A DNA stretch of 64,000 nt, taken from Methanobacteriota archaeon. Its GTDB lineage: Archaea > Thermoplasmatota > Thermoplasmata > UBA10834. The DNA is taken from assembly GCA_020348345.1 (NCBI GenBank), contig CP070748.1, positions 1,037,851-1,101,850 of the forward strand, given 5' to 3'. This document shows, one piece after another, positions 8,503 to 15,686 of this stretch (position 1 is its first letter; every line of letters begins with the position of its first letter). The notes beneath the pieces were generated by a model. That model was given only the letters and a program-made list of their open reading frames with translations. It ran no database searches and was not told where the DNA came from. Both the position numbers and the translations under genes were made by a program.

Positions 8503-8644
8503 AGCGCGGATACTGCTTCTTGATTTCCAGGGCACTCTGGCCCCCTGCGAAATGGACGCAATGAAACTCTTCGAAACCAGTTAATCGTTTCTTCTCCAAC
8601 ATTGGTCGAGAGGTCGGCGTGCCGGCGCCAAGAATCGCGAATCG

Positions 8645-8650
8645 TTTTAT
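8645..8650 (+). promoter_or_regulatory. TATA element of the NAD kinase gene
   Basis: TTTTAT is centred 27 nt before the GTG at 8674. That spacing predicts transcription starting at or next to the start codon, that is, a leaderless mRNA, and decides the start of the downstream gene. Confidence 0.55.
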
Positions 8651-8673
8651 TGGGTCACGGCCTTGTCATATCT

Positions 8674-9780
8674 GTGACGATCGTCGTGGGCTTCCTGATA
8701 AACCCCATAGCAGGCATGGGTGGACGTGTCGCGCTGAAGGGCACTGATGGGGTTGAGACGCAGAAGAAGGCGAAGAGGCGAGGGGCGGTTCCAACAGCAG
8801 CCAAGAGAGCGGCTGTTGCAGTCCGTGCGCTCGCATCAAGAGGTCTGGATATGAAGCTCCTGACTTGTGCGGGCGCGATGGGAGGGGATGTATTGCAGCG
8901 GGAGGGGCTGAGATTCACGACTGTCCTTACGCCTCCCAAAGCCACGACGGCGCTCGACACCAAGATGGCGGTTACTGAATTCGTCAGCAGGGAAGCGGAC
9001 ATCATCTTGTTTTGCGGAGGCGATGGCACTGCCAGGGACATCGTCGAGGTAGCCGGCTTGCGCGTGCCCATCGTGGGGATTCCCGGAGGCGTGAAGATGC
9101 ATTCCTCGGTTTTCGCTCTCCGCGCTGAGGACGCCGCGGAGCTCATAGAATCATACGCAAGGTCCCGAAGGACGAGGGAGGGCGAGGTTCTCGATGTGGA
9201 CGAAGACGACTATCGCGCGGGGCGCGCGCGTCCGCGTATTTTCGCGCTTGCGCGCGTTCCAGACGATAGGGACCATCTCCAGGCGGCTAAATCGACCTAC
9301 AGTGAAGCGTCGGCCGAGGCGGAGGCAGAGGCTCTCGGAGCCTATGTGGCGAACGCGATGGAGCAACGCACCCTCTATCTCATCGGGCCAGGCAGCACAA
9401 CGGAGGCGATCGCGAAGGCCATGGGGCAGGATAAGACCGCTCTCGGCGTGGACGCCTACATCGATGGGAAGCTGGTCGGTCGCGACCTCACAGAGAGTGA
9501 CGCCCTTGCGCTGATGCAAAAGCACGACAGAAGGGGCATAATCGTGACGCCTATTGGGGCTCAGGGGTTCATATTCGGCAGGGGCAACCAACAGCTCTCG
9601 CCGCGGGTGATACGCGCGGTGGGAGCGGACGGCGTCATGATCATTGCGACACCCACGAAACTCCGAAACACCCCCGCCCTGCATGTCGATAGTGGCGACG
9701 ATGAGCTCGACACATTGCTCAGAAGACCGTTCAAGGTGGTGACGGGCGCCGGGAGAAGGAGACTCATGAAGGTCGTCTGA
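8674..9780 (+). CDS. ATP-NAD kinase family protein (COG3199)
   Basis: A 368-residue protein of the archaeal NAD/acetoin-catabolism kinase-like family. It is expected to phosphorylate NAD to NADP. Visible motifs: FLINPIAGMGGRVALKGTDG at the N-terminus, the kinase core LFCGGDGTARDIVE (GGDGT motif) and GIPGGVKMHSSVFA, then PGSTTEAIAKAMG and ITPIGAQGF-like residues (TPIGAQGFIFGRGNQQ) toward the C-terminus. All match COG3199. I use the GTG at 8674, giving MTIVVGFLINP, because the TATA box at 8645-8650 predicts a leaderless transcript there; the longer reading from 8602 adds a non-conserved stretch. It follows the FtsZ-like gene by 171 bp on its own promoter. Confidence 0.9.
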   Translation: MTIVVGFLINPIAGMGGRVALKGTDGVETQKKAKRRGAVPTAAKRAAVAVRALASRGLDMKLLTCAGAMGGDVLQREGLRFTTVLTPPKATTALDTKMAVTEFVSREADIILFCGGDGTARDIVEVAGLRVPIVGIPGGVKMHSSVFALRAEDAAELIESYARSRRTREGEVLDVDEDDYRAGRARPRIFALARVPDDRDHLQAAKSTYSEASAEAEAEALGAYVANAMEQRTLYLIGPGSTTEAIAKAMGQDKTALGVDAYIDGKLVGRDLTESDALALMQKHDRRGIIVTPIGAQGFIFGRGNQQLSPRVIRAVGADGVMIIATPTKLRNTPALHVDSGDDELDTLLRRPFKVVTGAGRRRLMKVV

Positions 9781-9788
9781 TGGCTGAG

Positions 9789-10697
9789 TTACTCATCGTC
9801 CTTTGAAGCCTTCTTGGCGACGCGAGCCTTCAGGGCGGCGTACCTCGCATCGACGTCTACCTGTATGTCTGCAACGTCCTCCTCGGAGAGATGGCGGAAC
9901 CTGCCCTGAAGCGACAAGTACTCGGAGACGGGCTTGCCCTTGCCCTCACGTGTTATCGTCAGCTCGCCATCATCGATCTCGTAGAGGGGAAACACCCTCG
10001 TGTCTACCGCGAGCTTGGCGACCTCGATCGTCTTCATCGGGTCCATGCGCCATCCAGGTGGACATGGGGAGAATGCGTGTATGAAGCTGAACCCTCTCAC
10101 GTCTCTTGCTTTCCGCATCTTCTTCACGAAATCCTCCGGATGCCCGACTGACACCGTGGCGGCATACGGTATTCCGTGCGCCTCCATGATGGCCATGATG
10201 TCCTTCTTCGGCTCCCTTTTGAACGCCCTGTCGCTGCCGACGGGAGTGGTGGTGGTCCACGCGCCCCACGGAGTCGAACCGCTACGCTGAATTCCCGTGT
10301 TCATGTACGCCTCGTTGTCGTACATCACGTAGATCGCGTCGGTACGCCTCTCCGCCGCTCCGGAAAGCGCCTGCAGGCCGATGTCAACGGTACCGCCGTC
10401 GCCAGCGAAGCCAACTACAGTTACATCCTCTTCCCCACGCATATCCAGCGCGGCTCTTATGCCTGAGATTGAAGCCCCGGTGGCCTCGAAGGCGCTGTAC
10501 ACCAGAGGCACCTTGAGACAATGGCTTGGCCAGTAGCCTGGCATGACAGCCCAGCAGCATGCAGGTATGGAGATTATCGTACGCTCTCCGAGGCCTTTGA
10601 GCATGTACCTCATAACCAGGTTAGCGCCACAGCCCGGGCATCCTGTGCTTCCAGGATGAGCGAACTCCTCCTCCGGTATCGTTGTCGGGGACGTCAC
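9789..10697 (-). CDS. porB: Pyruvate:ferredoxin oxidoreductase, beta subunit
   Basis: A 302-residue thiamine-diphosphate-binding subunit. It carries the cluster-ligating CPGCG near the N-terminus, a further CC (ACCWAV), and the ThDP/Mg motif GFAGDGGTVDIGLQALSGAAERR with YDNEAYMNTGIQRSGSTPWGAWTT, which is the PorB signature. A fourth conserved Cys occurs in the C-terminal part (FSPCPPGW). The start is GTG at 10697, overlapping the porA stop and preceded by AAGGAGG at correct spacing; the in-frame ATG at 10733 lies inside porA. Last gene of the gamma-delta-alpha-beta operon. The complex interconverts pyruvate and acetyl-CoA plus CO2 with ferredoxin. Confidence 0.97.
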   Translation of the reverse strand: MTSPTTIPEEEFAHPGSTGCPGCGANLVMRYMLKGLGERTIISIPACCWAVMPGYWPSHCLKVPLVYSAFEATGASISGIRAALDMRGEEDVTVVGFAGDGGTVDIGLQALSGAAERRTDAIYVMYDNEAYMNTGIQRSGSTPWGAWTTTTPVGSDRAFKREPKKDIMAIMEAHGIPYAATVSVGHPEDFVKKMRKARDVRGFSFIHAFSPCPPGWRMDPMKTIEVAKLAVDTRVFPLYEIDDGELTITREGKGKPVSEYLSLQGRFRHLSEEDVADIQVDVDARYAALKARVAKKASKDDE

Positions 10698-11881
10698 CGC
10701 CACCTCCTTCCCAAGCCTTCGACGTCGACCCATTCGGGTTCGGCGCTCTCGCCTCTGTCCGATGCCTCGATGATATCCATGAAAATATTCTCAATCACGC
10801 GCGGAGTTATGTCCCTGCCCCCGAGCCCCACGATGTAGTCCTTTACGACCGGCCTTTCTGCGAGAGGATAGAGAGAGCCACAGACCTCGGTGTAGAACGC
10901 TCCTGCAGCGCCAAATGTGTATGACCGATCCATGACTGCGATGCCACGGACCTTCTTCGCCAAGCTTCGGACTTCCTCTCGCGGGAAGGGACGGAACGCC
11001 CTCAGCCTCGCCATGCCTACAGGGAGGCCCTTCACCCTCAGGGAATCGACGACCTCTCTGACGGTGCCGGCCGCCGAGCCAGCGACGACCACCACCGTTT
11101 CCGCGTCCTCACATCTGTACTCGTCCAGGAGGCCACCATAGCTGCGGCCGAAAGCTCTCTCGAACTCCTGCTCGACTTCGAGTATGCGCTTCCGAGATGA
11201 TTCCATCGCCTGCATTGCCTTGTATCGAAACTCCATGTACTGGTCGGGCTTGACCAGTGAGCCAAAGCCCTTTGGGCTTCCGATCTCGAGCTTTGCTTCG
11301 GGGTCATACTTAGGAAGAAACGCGTCCACGAGGGGCTGCTCAGGCACGTCCACAGGCTCGGATGTGTGCGACAGAATGAAGGCGTCCTCTATTATCATTG
11401 AAGGAAGCATTATGTCCTTGCTTTCGCCCACCTTGTACGCCATTATTATCGTGTCGAGGACCTCCTGGTTGCTCTCGCAGAAGAACTGCATCCAGCCGGT
11501 GTCTCGCTGGGCGACGGAGTCCATGTGATCCGCCCAGACGCTCCACGGAGGCGCCATCGCCCTGCTCACGTTCGTGATCACTATCGGCAATCTGGCGGAC
11601 GAGGCCCACATGAGGACCTCGTGCATGAGGGTGAGGCCGTGCGAGCTTGTCGCCGTGTACGTCCTCGCACCTGCTATCGAAGCGGAGACGCATGCGGCCA
11701 TCGCGCTGTGCTCGCTCTCGACGGAGATGAACTTGGCGTTCATCTCGCCTGACGACACGAACTCCGCGAGCTTCTCCACGATCGAAGTCTGTGGCGTGAT
11801 AGGATATGCGGCGACCACTTCCGCCCGAGCCGCCTTCGCGCCATAGGCGGATGCGTAGTTGCCGGTCATCACCTTCCTCAT
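10694..11881 (-). CDS. porA: Pyruvate:ferredoxin oxidoreductase, alpha subunit
   Basis: A 395-residue alpha subunit. The N-terminal domain has MTGNYASAYGAKAARAEVVAAYPITPQTSIVE and SVESEHSAMAACVSASIAGARTYTATSSHGL, and the ThDP-proximal VMWASSARLPIVITNVSRA segment, all typical of PorA. The C-terminal domain (from about residue 250) is a transketolase-like domain with VVVAGSAAGTVREVVDSLR. The ATG at 11881 overlaps the porD stop by one base (TGATG), a translational-coupling arrangement, so an upstream ATG at 11911 inside porD is rejected. Confidence 0.97.
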   Translation of the reverse strand: MRKVMTGNYASAYGAKAARAEVVAAYPITPQTSIVEKLAEFVSSGEMNAKFISVESEHSAMAACVSASIAGARTYTATSSHGLTLMHEVLMWASSARLPIVITNVSRAMAPPWSVWADHMDSVAQRDTGWMQFFCESNQEVLDTIIMAYKVGESKDIMLPSMIIEDAFILSHTSEPVDVPEQPLVDAFLPKYDPEAKLEIGSPKGFGSLVKPDQYMEFRYKAMQAMESSRKRILEVEQEFERAFGRSYGGLLDEYRCEDAETVVVVAGSAAGTVREVVDSLRVKGLPVGMARLRAFRPFPREEVRSLAKKVRGIAVMDRSYTFGAAGAFYTEVCGSLYPLAERPVVKDYIVGLGGRDITPRVIENIFMDIIEASDRGESAEPEWVDVEGLGRRWR

Positions 11882-12150
11882 CACTCGCCCTCCTTGACCA
11901 TCTCTATGCACTTAGCAGGGCACTCATTGGCGCAGATGCCACAACCCTTGCAGTAATCAAGATCGATGACTGGTATGCCATCCACCAGCTCGATGACGGC
12001 ATCAGGACAGAACTTCCAGCAGAGGGTGCATTTCCTGCACTTCTCAGGGTCGACCTTCGGGTACATCACCCTCCACAGGCCCGTCTTGTTGATGGTGCTC
12101 GGCGTGTTGGATATCGGAGTCAGGGGTATGTCGGTGTATGATCTGCTCAG
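11881..12150 (-). CDS. porD: Pyruvate:ferredoxin oxidoreductase, delta (ferredoxin) subunit; probable CTG start
   Basis: An 89-residue subunit with two [4Fe-4S] motifs, CRKCTLCWKFCPD and CKGCGICANECPA. It passes electrons from PorA/B to ferredoxin. The conserved PorD N-terminus (SYTDIPLTPISNTPS, then NKTGLWRVMYPKVDPEKC) is encoded in frame upstream of the first ATG (12069), so the ATG start would cut 27 conserved residues. No ATG, GTG or TTG precedes this block in frame. A CTG at 12150-12148 lies 7 nt after GGAGG and overlaps the porG stop, so it is the best start candidate. Second gene of the operon. Confidence 0.9.
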   Translation of the reverse strand: MSRSYTDIPLTPISNTPSTINKTGLWRVMYPKVDPEKCRKCTLCWKFCPDAVIELVDGIPVIDLDYCKGCGICANECPAKCIEMVKEGE

Positions 12151-12704
12151 GAAGTCACCTCCTTGGTGCGGTCATACGCCTCCATGGCCGCGGCCATGTT
12201 CTCTTCCTTCTTGACGGGGGCTTTGTCGCGGATGCTCTCCAACATCGATTCAAGGGAGACTTCATCGCACACGCGGGCGAACCCGCCCATTATAGCGGTG
12301 TTCACGATTGGCGCCACCTTCGACCCTATCCTATGCTCCGCCGCGATGGAGGTCGCATCCAGCGTGAAGTATCTGTATTCAGGCATCAACGAAGGAAAGG
12401 CTCGTCCGTCGGGGTAATTGAACAACACCGTTCCACCCTTCTTCAGGCCGTCAACGAGGTCAACACCCTTCATCAACGAGCTGTCCAACACCACAACGTA
12501 GTCGGGTTCATAGATGCTCGATCGCAGTCTTATGGGCTTCCTGTCAAACCTCGCATACGCGGTGACCGGCGCGCCCCTGCGCTCGACACCGAAGTAGGGG
12601 AACGACGCCACCTCGAAGCCCTCCCTGAAGGCTGCATTCGCCAGGACCTCTGAGGCGATGACGACGCCCTGGCCACCCCTCCCGTGGAACCTGACCTCAA
12701 TCAT
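12147..12704 (-). CDS. porG: Pyruvate:ferredoxin oxidoreductase, gamma subunit
   Basis: A 185-residue gamma subunit. MIEVRFHGRGGQGVVIASEVLANAA is the canonical start of the POR/KOR gamma family, and FPYFGVERRGAPVTAYARFD and LDSSLMKGVDLVDGLK are further family blocks. I use the ATG at 12704; a GTG three codons upstream (12713) is the alternative. A TATA-like element (GCTTAATATG, 12739-12748) gives a very short leader. First gene of the operon porG-porD-porA-porB, with overlaps between every pair. Confidence 0.96.
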   Translation of the reverse strand: MIEVRFHGRGGQGVVIASEVLANAAFREGFEVASFPYFGVERRGAPVTAYARFDRKPIRLRSSIYEPDYVVVLDSSLMKGVDLVDGLKKGGTVLFNYPDGRAFPSLMPEYRYFTLDATSIAAEHRIGSKVAPIVNTAIMGGFARVCDEVSLESMLESIRDKAPVKKEENMAAAMEAYDRTKEVTS

Positions 12705-12860
12705 TGAATGCACCCGCTTGACATGTTAGCGCCTTTGACATATTAAGCATTCACCGAACTACCCTTGCAACCGCACCCTGGGCCCGGTTGCCGGCGTCGT
12801 TCTCCCGCAGCCGCGGAGATTACATACCCGTTATGCGTTCGTGAGTGCGTGAGGGAAGCT

Positions 12861-13292
12861 ATGAAGGCGCCGTTCACGTCATTGCACGCGCGCGCGTATT
12901 GCCATGCTACGGAAGTGCGGGAACGGGTGGAGCAAGCGGTGGCGAATGCGATGGGAGAGGTCGAGCTGGTGACATCGCAAACGCAGGGACATCACGGAAA
13001 CGAAATCCTCGTGATCGAGACGCACGCCAAAGGGGGCCAACAGGCCGAACTACTCCTCGGCAAGCTATCACCATCCGATTTGAAAGAGTTGATTGACACC
13101 ATTGACAATCGCATCGATGAGTCCTGCAATCTGTTCATGCGCATAGACAAACAGAAGGCCTTCGACGGCGAGATTGCGCTCACGCGCGGCGGCGATGCTA
13201 TCGCTGTAAGGATCAAGGTTGCGGCTTACCCGGCGAAGAAAGAGGCGGCTGCCGCGAGGGCAAAGGACTTCCTTCTTGCCAGGACGCATTGA
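12861..13292 (+). CDS. COG1325 family RNA-binding protein (archaeal exosome-associated type)
   Basis: A 143-residue protein. The pattern FTSLHARAYCHATE, then QTQGHHGNEILVIETHAKGG, RIDESCNLFMRIDKQKAFDGEIALTRGGDAIAVRIKVAAYPAKKE matches the COG1325 family of small archaeal proteins annotated as predicted exosome subunits or L5-like RNA-binding proteins. Biochemical function is not established. I start at the ATG at 12861 because the family begins just ahead of the aromatic beta strand; the longer reading from 12765 adds a low-complexity Pro/Arg stretch. Divergent from the por operon and directly upstream of tRNA-Leu. Confidence 0.82.
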   Translation: MKAPFTSLHARAYCHATEVRERVEQAVANAMGEVELVTSQTQGHHGNEILVIETHAKGGQQAELLLGKLSPSDLKELIDTIDNRIDESCNLFMRIDKQKAFDGEIALTRGGDAIAVRIKVAAYPAKKEAAAARAKDFLLARTH

Positions 13293-13381
13293 GATTTGCG
13301 CTCTGTTTCAGGAACGGCAGACGTTCGATTCATTCATATATCGATGCACTCATCATACAGAGCCCTGCGACAGCACCGTGT

Positions 13382-13469
13382 GCAGGGGTAGCCAAGCCCG
13401 GTCAACGGCGCAAGGCTTAGGACCTTGTCCAGAAGTGGTTCCGCGGTTCGAATCCGCGCCCCTGCACCA
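13382..13469 (+). tRNA. tRNA-Leu(UAG)
   Basis: Class II tRNA with a full cloverleaf: acceptor GCAGGGG pairs with CCCCTGC, D arm GCC/GGC, anticodon stem CAAGG/CCTTG around the loop CTTAGGA (anticodon TAG, reads CUA/CUG), long variable arm with stem CCA/TGG, T arm CGCGG-TTCGAAT-CCGCG. Discriminator A at 13466 and CCA encoded at 13467-13469. No intron. A TATA element (CATATATC, 13335-13342) predicts transcription from about 13366. The 3' half is duplicated at 13910-13951. Confidence 0.97.
13423..13464 (+). repeat. 42-bp direct repeat, copy 1 (inside tRNA-Leu), attB-like
   Basis: This segment covers the 3' anticodon stem, variable arm, T arm and most of the 3' acceptor strand of tRNA-Leu. It is identical over 42 bp to 13910-13951. 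A tRNA 3'-half direct repeat is the standard footprint of tRNA-targeting integrases. Confidence 0.85.
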
Positions 13470-13510
13470 CTGGCTCACAGAGAATAGCAGAGTTAGAACT
13501 CCTGACGGCC

Positions 13511-13768
13511 CTATCTGCTCACCTTGATTCCCCAGACGACGAGCAGAGCGCATACAACGACTGTCACTCCGATGACCGCTATTCCCAGCATCTCCTGATC
13601 GTCGTAGGTCAGCATGTATCCGGAAAGGATCCCGATAAACGCCGCAGTGAAGACGAGCGCGCCTATGACAGGAGGAGGAGACCTCCTCCACCACCTCACG
13701 CTCGCGCTATGTTGCTCGGACACATGCACAGTCCTGCGTGAAGAAGGCCCGAAAGTGGTACCGGTCAT
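13511..13768 (-). CDS. Small membrane protein carried between the tRNA-Leu repeats
   Basis: An 85-residue protein with no family I recognise. The first 30 residues are polar with Arg/Trp/Pro (VRWWRRSPPPV), followed by two membrane helices (about 33-50 and 60-80). The gene looks genuine: a TATA element (CCTATATGCC on the minus strand, 13801-13810) predicts a start near 13780, and GGAGATTG directly precedes the tandem ATGs at 13771 and 13768. It is the only gene inside the 487-bp interval between the two repeat copies, so it may be cargo or relic of an integrated element. Confidence 0.6.
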   Translation of the reverse strand: MTGTTFGPSSRRTVHVSEQHSASVRWWRRSPPPVIGALVFTAAFIGILSGYMLTYDDQEMLGIAVIGVTVVVCALLVVWGIKVSR

Positions 13769-13909
13769 CATCAATCTCCAATTCTCAACCAACACCACTT
13801 GGCATATAGGTATCGCGGGAAGTCCTAGCAGACGGCGAGATGTTGACGCTCCTCTTCCTCTAGCCCCGTATGGATTTGGTGGGTCCCCGGTGTTTCGTGA
13901 TAGGTGGGG

Positions 13910-13951
13910 CCTTGTCCAGAAGTGGTTCCGCGGTTCGAATCCGCGCCCCTG
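13910..13951 (+). repeat. 42-bp direct repeat, copy 2 (tRNA-Leu 3' fragment)
   Basis: A perfect 42-bp copy of the tRNA-Leu 3' half without the 5' acceptor strand, D arm or anticodon loop, so it cannot be a working tRNA. Sequence identity ends one base before the acceptor stem does. It marks the distal border of a 487-bp interval and looks like an attachment-site remnant. Confidence 0.85.
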
Positions 13952-14046
13952 AACCTCCTGAGATGGTAGATGGACCGCGAGGTGGTAAGAGGCCTAATGC
14001 AATGAGCTAAATCTCGATAATCGCATAACCGCCACGGGCTGGTCCG

Positions 14047-14451
14047 ATGATAGGCAATCTGTCAGGCGATGTACTCGAGGCTATGATGGAGACACTTCCC
14101 GTGGAATTCTCAGTCGTGGACGAGAATGATAACGTCCTGGCGTGGAACAAGCACGACACGAGAATCTTCAAGCGGCCGGAGGTGGTCGTCGGCAGGAACG
14201 TCAGAGACTGTCATCCGCAGAAGTCAGTCGACAATGTTCTGACGATCCTGACGGAGATGAAGGAGGGAAAGAGGGAGAAAGCTAGGTTCTGGATCGACCT
14301 GGGTGAGGGGGATGCCGGACGCAAAGTCATGATAGAATACTATGCCTTGAGGTCACCTGCGGGAAAGTATCTAGGATGTCTCGAAGCGTCGCAGGACATC
14401 ACAGACATCAGGAAGATCGAAGGACAGAAGAGGATTCTTGAACAGGAGTGA
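14047..14451 (+). CDS. Stand-alone PAS-domain protein (DUF438-type PAS)
   Basis: A 134-residue single PAS domain. The sequence METLPVEFSVVDENDNVLAWN, then RPEVVVGRNVRDCHPQKSVDNVLTILTEMKEGKREKARFWID, IEYYALRSPAGKYLGCLEASQDITDIRKIEG matches the C-terminal PAS domain that follows DUF438/hemerythrin-like modules in anaerobes. In that family the domain binds small ligands or haem; here it stands alone with no output domain, so it may sense for a partner. The conserved CHPxKSV motif is present. Located just after the tRNA-Leu repeat; no clear operon partner. Confidence 0.82.
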   Translation: MIGNLSGDVLEAMMETLPVEFSVVDENDNVLAWNKHDTRIFKRPEVVVGRNVRDCHPQKSVDNVLTILTEMKEGKREKARFWIDLGEGDAGRKVMIEYYALRSPAGKYLGCLEASQDITDIRKIEGQKRILEQE

Positions 14452-14517
14452 TGACGGCACGCCGACGCAGCAGCATAGGCGTATCACCTCCGATATCAAG
14501 GAAGCTATTCGTCACAT

Positions 14518-14730
14518 TCAGCTCTCCGCTTTAAAAAGGTCGCATCCAGCCTCGAACTCTGAAGCCGAGAGGAACTTGCGATATCTGCCCTCTGGAAAGC
14601 ATCCGCGATGGTTTCCTCTTTGGCTGAACCAAGCGCAGTGCCCACATGTGCGTCCAGAAGACCTCCTGAGTTTCGCCAGCACTTTCCGCTCCTCAGGTGT
14701 GTATTCGTTGTTCGAATCCGGTCTCTTCAC
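14518..14730 (-). CDS. Small four-cysteine protein, possible metal-binding
   Basis: The core (about 70 residues) has CGHCAWF, then GCFPEGRYRKFLSASEFEAGCDLF: four Cys with spacing CxxC-x11-C-x19-C and many conserved-looking aromatic and charged positions, suggesting a small zinc or Fe-S fold. I do not recognise a named family. The start is uncertain: GTG at 14730 is used here, while GTG at 14769 or ATG at 14787 are alternatives. A TATA element shared with the divergent gene (14786-14793) supports transcription. It is antisense to no convincing gene. Confidence 0.5.
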   Translation of the reverse strand: MKRPDSNNEYTPEERKVLAKLRRSSGRTCGHCAWFSQRGNHRGCFPEGRYRKFLSASEFEAGCDLFKAES

Positions 14731-14785
14731 GCGTGCTGGATGGGCGAAGGGGAATACAACTGTTGGCACGATCGAGCCGCCGCTC

Positions 14786-14793
14786 ATAAATAT
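14786..14793. promoter_or_regulatory. Shared divergent TATA element
   Basis: ATAAATAT lies between two divergent small genes. Its centre is 27 nt before the GTG at 14817 on the plus strand, predicting a leaderless mRNA there, and the same element read on the minus strand would start transcription near 14763. Confidence 0.5.
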
Positions 14794-14816
14794 CACAAGA
14801 GCCAATGACGGCTTCA

Positions 14817-15158
14817 GTGAAATTCGTCTACTGTCACAAGTGCAAGGAGCTGCGCGTGAAACCATGGTACAGCATGCGCGCCCGCTGCGCGCGCTGTAGG
14901 GCCGACGCCAGAGAGATAAGTGTGCCGCGCACCACGCTCTCGTTCGTCACCTACGGGCTCATTGCGGAGGTCTTGGGAACGGTGTTCATTTACACGCGCA
15001 CTGACGAGAGCATCTTTCTCTATGCGGGAATAGCCGGCCTCGTGGCGACTTTCGTTGTGCAAGCCATCGAGATCTCAAGGGGGGAACGGGTCGCGCGTTC
15101 GCGCATCAGGGCGACGAAGTCAGATGCTGTGGCCTTCAGGAAGAGGGGCTGGCTCTAG
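14817..15158 (+). CDS. Zinc-ribbon plus two-helix membrane protein, unknown function
   Basis: A 113-residue protein. The N-terminus has CHKCKEL and CARCRAD, a CxxC pair of a rubredoxin-like zinc ribbon, followed by two membrane helices (about 46-64, 71-90) and a basic C-terminus. I choose the GTG at 14817 because the TATA element is 27 nt upstream; the ATG at 14805 would lie before the predicted transcript start. Its 3' end overlaps the convergent pilin-like gene by 39 bp. No family recognised. Confidence 0.6.
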   Translation: MKFVYCHKCKELRVKPWYSMRARCARCRADAREISVPRTTLSFVTYGLIAEVLGTVFIYTRTDESIFLYAGIAGLVATFVVQAIEISRGERVARSRIRATKSDAVAFRKRGWL

Positions 15159-15686
15159 CAAGAGGGAGACGGTCGCCGCATCATGCCCGCAATCGGGAAG
15201 TTTGCAGGTCGACGCAACCAGATCGCTACGCCCCGGCGGGCTCTGCTCGATCCTGAGCAGGACGATCGGTCCATCGTCGAGATGGCGGCTGATGATCAGA
15301 TGCGGCGTCATCAATGGATGTGAAAGGTTATTGAGGAGGCCGAGCAGGACCATGTTGAGCGCGTCGAACGATTCCGAGTCGACTCCGTTCCCGATGGCCG
15401 TCACTTCCACCGCTATACACTCAGACACGACGGTTCTGGCGGGCACGTAGAGGTCGTAGCCAGCCCAGAGGCTCGCCTCGACCCCTATCGATGACCTTAG
15501 GAAGGCGGTGAGAATGTCATCCGGATCGCATCTGCCGCAGAACTGGCTCGTGTCTTCATCTGCCATCAGACCTCGGGCAAAGGCGCCTAGTTGGATCGAG
15601 CAGATCAGCATGGCAATGGCGAAGAAGATCAGAGCATCCATAAGAGCTATCTGTGCTCGCGCGTCAGACTGTTCAAGCAGAGACAA
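15120..15686 (-). CDS. Pilin-like secreted/membrane protein of the pilus locus
   Basis: A 188-residue protein with an N-terminal hydrophobic helix preceded by a short polar segment (RAQIALMDALIFFAIAMLICSIQLGA), the layout of archaeal pilus- or secretion-locus pseudopilins that begin near a DALIFF-type motif. The rest is soluble, with two Cys (CGRC) and a His-rich part. Start: TTG at 15686, 7 nt after GGAGGTG and overlapping the upstream gene by 14 bp, so the two are translationally linked. Divergent from the ATPase/membrane protein genes of the same locus. Assignment to the pilus system rests on layout and context. Confidence 0.6.
   Translation of the reverse strand: MSLLEQSDARAQIALMDALIFFAIAMLICSIQLGAFARGLMADEDTSQFCGRCDPDDILTAFLRSSIGVEASLWAGYDLYVPARTVVSECIAVEVTAIGNGVDSESFDALNMVLLGLLNNLSHPLMTPHLIISRHLDDGPIVLLRIEQSPPGRSDLVASTCKLPDCGHDAATVSLLLEPAPLPEGHSI

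Noticed and set aside
13910-13951. Second tRNA-Leu gene
   Set aside because: Only the 3' half is present; the 5' acceptor strand, D arm and anticodon loop are missing, so it is a repeat fragment rather than a tRNA.
14438-14899. Plus-strand frame of 153 codons after the PAS gene
   Set aside because: Overlaps two better supported small genes, shows no motif, and crosses the shared TATA element.
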